Below the pieces are notes generated by a model. It was not told the DNA's origin. It did not search any database and saw nothing but the letters and a program-made list of their open reading frames with translations. DNA of 23,747 nucleotides from JBBIRT01 sp037441725 (lineage in GTDB: Bacteria > Desulfobacterota > BSN033 > UBA1163). The stretch covers positions 1 to 23,747 of the forward strand of contig JBBIRT010000044.1 of NCBI GenBank assembly GCA_037441725.1. Direction: 5' to 3'. This document shows positions 21,773-23,747 of this stretch, piece after piece. Within the stretch, counting starts at the first letter, position 1. The number at the start of each line of letters is the position of its first letter. The position numbers and the translations under genes are program-made.

Positions 21773-23278
21773 TTCATCCCCTCCTTTCTTTGATTTTAAT
21801 AAAACACGAGATATCGGAATCAGTAAAAAGATCAAGGTGGCAAGCAGAAAGATCAAAGAGATTGGCCGCTGAGTAAAGATTCCAAAATCCCCATGGGAGA
21901 TCATCAAGGATTGGCGGAAGGCCACTTCCAATTTCGGACCGAGGACTAATGCTAAAAGAAAGGGTGCACCTTCATAAGCCCATTTTCTCATCAGAAATCC
22001 TATGCCTCCGAAAAGGATCATCATCCAGATATCAAAAACGGAGTTATTCACGGTATACATCCCTGTGATGCAGAAAAGGATAATGAGGGGTAAAAGGATC
22101 TTTTTGGGAATCCGGAGTATATTTGCAAAGAGAGGAACGAAAGGTAGGTTAAGAATGAGGAGAATAAAATTTCCGATATACATACTGGCAACCACCCCCC
22201 AAAATAGTTCTGGATGCTGGCTGATCATTAATGGACCTGGTGAAACCCCATGGATCAGAAGGGCACCCAAGAGGATGGCGGTAGGAGGAGCAAAGGGGAT
22301 TCCCAAGACAAAGAGGGGAATGAAGGCTGCCTGACATGCTGAGTTGTTTGCAGACTCAGGTCCGGCTACACCCTCAATGGCTCCCTTTCCAAATTCTTCA
22401 GGATGTTTGGACACTTTTCTCTCTATCATGTAAGAGGAGTAAGTGGCAATGACAGGCGCAGGCCCCGGGACAAGACCTACGCCGAATCCAATCCCTGTTC
22501 CTCTTAGAATTGCTGCAATCGATCTCTTTAGATCTTCCCAACTCGGATAAAGATCTCTTAAACGGGGTACGATCACCTTCTGCTCCAGCAACTCTGAGGG
22601 CTGATTCACATTGACCAAAACCTCTCCTATTCCAAAGAGTCCAATTGCAACGGCAACAAATTCGATTCCACTGAGAAGAGGGATTGAACCGAATGTAAAG
22701 CGGGCATCTCCAGTCACCGGATCGATTCCTATCGTTCCAATGATCAGTCCGATAATGGCCATCATGAGGGCTTTAAGCAGAGATGTTCCAGTCACATTGC
22801 TTAGGACAATAAAGCCAAAGACCATTAAAGAGAAATATTCAGGGGGGCCAAAGGCTAATGCAGCTTCAGCCAATGGTGGAGCAAGAAAAACCAATCCAAA
22901 TATTCCGATTGTTCCGGCAATGAAAGAGCCCATTGCAACGATAGCCAGAGCAGGCCCGGCTCTCCCCTTTTGCGCCATCTGATAGCCATCGATGCAGGTA
23001 ATCACAGAGGCGGTTTCTCCAGGGACATTCAGAAGAATAGAGGTGGTCGAACCCCCATACATGGCTCCGTAATAGATTCCAGCGAGCATGATGATGGCCG
23101 ATGTGGGATTAAGACTGAACGTAGCAGGGATAAGCAGGGCGATTCCGGCAATTGGCCCGATCCCGGGTAAAACTCCGATCAATGTTCCGACAATGGCCCC
23201 TATCAGGCAATAGAATAAGTTATGAATTGTTGTGGCGATACTAAAACCATTAACAAGATGGTGTAGTGATTCAAACAT
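21764..23278 (-). CDS. tctA: Tripartite tricarboxylate transporter large membrane subunit TctA
   Basis: This 504-residue polytopic inner-membrane protein has about 11-12 hydrophobic segments. It translocates the substrate delivered by TctC, driven by an ion gradient. TctA landmarks are GVLPGIGPIAGIALLIP near residues 38-54, YGAMYGGSTTSILLNVPGE near 69-87, and a second GVGLVPGPAP motif mid-protein, the family's internal repeat of the loop with Pro and Gly. The length is normal (about 500). It lies between tctB (56 bases upstream) and tctC (82 bases downstream) on the same strand, the usual TTT arrangement. Confidence 0.96.
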   Translation of the reverse strand: MFESLHHLVNGFSIATTIHNLFYCLIGAIVGTLIGVLPGIGPIAGIALLIPATFSLNPTSAIIMLAGIYYGAMYGGSTTSILLNVPGETASVITCIDGYQMAQKGRAGPALAIVAMGSFIAGTIGIFGLVFLAPPLAEAALAFGPPEYFSLMVFGFIVLSNVTGTSLLKALMMAIIGLIIGTIGIDPVTGDARFTFGSIPLLSGIEFVAVAIGLFGIGEVLVNVNQPSELLEQKVIVPRLRDLYPSWEDLKRSIAAILRGTGIGFGVGLVPGPAPVIATYSSYMIERKVSKHPEEFGKGAIEGVAGPESANNSACQAAFIPLFVLGIPFAPPTAILLGALLIHGVSPGPLMISQHPELFWGVVASMYIGNFILLILNLPFVPLFANILRIPKKILLPLIILFCITGMYTVNNSVFDIWMMILFGGIGFLMRKWAYEGAPFLLALVLGPKLEVAFRQSLMISHGDFGIFTQRPISLIFLLATLIFLLIPISRVLLKSKKGGDEKN

Positions 23279-23334
23279 CTACTTAGCCTCGAAGGATGAA
23301 GGGTGAACGAACTATTTGACTTTCACCTCATTTT

Positions 23335-23747
23335 CTAAATTCCCAGCCATCCTCTTGGTAGCGGGATCTTGAGCCATTGGACAAATAAGAAATAACAAGC
23401 AATGGCTGTGATAAGAGATAGAGGTAAGCTCAATCTCCAATTTTTTACCCCGAGAATCCTCATCAGGACCAACATCAAGAGAAATGAAGAGAGTGGGAAC
23501 CCCAATCGGTTAAAGAGCCATGTGACTAAAACGATTGTTCCCAAGAAAAGGATCAATTTTACTTGAGACTCTGGAATTTCACCTGAGATTTTCCTTTTTA
23601 TCTGGACTTTTTGCGCCTGTAAAAAAATTCTAAAAATGAAGATGCCTGATAAAATCATAAGAAGTATTCCCAGGCAAAAAGGAAACAACCCTGTTCCTGC
23701 CATTCGGAAGGTTCCAATCGGCATTCTTAAAGAAAGAATGGTCGTAA
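23335..23747 (-). CDS. tctB: Tripartite tricarboxylate transporter small membrane subunit TctB, partial (N-terminus beyond right edge)
   Basis: This is the small four-helix membrane subunit of the TTT carrier. The visible frame encodes MPIGTFRMAGTGLFPF near the window edge, the family's conserved P-x-G...GxGxFP block that follows the first helix. A charged loop and two or three further hydrophobic segments follow, ending in PLPRGWLGI. The frame remains open through the last base, and an internal ATG at 23724 is unlikely to be the start. About 25-30 N-terminal residues, including the first helix, are probably outside. The stop is 56 bases before tctA. Confidence 0.9.
   Translation of the reverse strand, partial: TTILSLRMPIGTFRMAGTGLFPFCLGILLMILSGIFIFRIFLQAQKVQIKRKISGEIPESQVKLILFLGTIVLVTWLFNRLGFPLSSFLLMLVLMRILGVKNWRLSLPLSLITAIACYFLFVQWLKIPLPRGWLGI

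Noticed and set aside
22002..22982. Plus-strand open frames opposite tctA
   Set aside because: They are Lys/Arg/Pro/Ile-rich complements of hydrophobic membrane helices, with no ribosome-binding sites or domains.
23335..23724. tctB starting at the ATG at 23724
   Set aside because: The frame stays open past this ATG to the window edge, and the family needs a first membrane helix before the P-x-G block, so the gene is partial rather than short.

Overview
The window looks like a chromosomal segment of a Gram-negative bacterium. A Desulfobacterota (deltaproteobacterial) or similar anaerobic lineage fits best. The pointers are TatA, an ExeA/GspB pair, a Gram-negative-type lipoprotein, a 2x[4Fe-4S] ferredoxin inside a translation-gene cluster, and paired tripartite (TTT) and TRAP-type solute-binding proteins. 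This placement is inferred from gene content; there is no rRNA or phylogeny to confirm it. No tRNA, rRNA, CRISPR array, insertion sequence or phage gene was seen.

Region 1 (1-5800, minus strand) is a housekeeping block transcribed from high to low coordinates: rpsB, tsf, pyrH, frr, a small ferredoxin, uppS, cdsA and dxr (dxr runs off the left edge). It covers ribosomal protein S2, EF-Ts, UMP kinase, ribosome recycling, polyprenyl carrier lipid, CDP-diacylglycerol and MEP-pathway isoprenoid synthesis. A terminator-like hairpin after the ferredoxin and a promoter-like sequence before uppS suggest that uppS-cdsA-dxr forms a second transcription unit.

Region 2 (5800-10950) is mixed. It contains an ExeA-type AAA+ ATPase with a GspB-like partner, a cold-shock protein with a very good sigma70-type promoter and a long structured 5' leader, a metallophosphoesterase, a 52-residue LysW-like zinc ribbon, and on the plus strand a Trp-rich repeat lipoprotein followed by tatA.

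Region 3 (10934-23747, minus strand) is a run of 13 tightly spaced genes that reads as one catabolic operon. In transcription order it holds a tripartite tricarboxylate-type transporter (tctB, tctA, tctC), a TRAP-type (DctP) binding protein with no membrane partners, an M24-fold protein whose metal ligands are mostly missing, an ABM-domain protein, a Gfo/Idh/MocA oxidoreductase, an IolB/KduI-type isomerase, a KDG-type sugar kinase, a KDPG/KHG aldolase, a LarA-family protein lacking the lysine that normally anchors the nickel-pincer cofactor, a zinc alcohol dehydrogenase and a D-2-hydroxyacid dehydrogenase. A reasonable reading is uptake of a sugar acid or related hydroxy acid, followed by oxidation, isomerisation or epimerisation, phosphorylation and aldol cleavage to pyruvate. 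The exact substrate cannot be read from sequence. This cluster, with its altered LarA and M24 members, is the most interesting part of the window.

Several junctions in region 3 and elsewhere carry short AT-rich stretches built from AAAATTC/TAAAACTT-like words.
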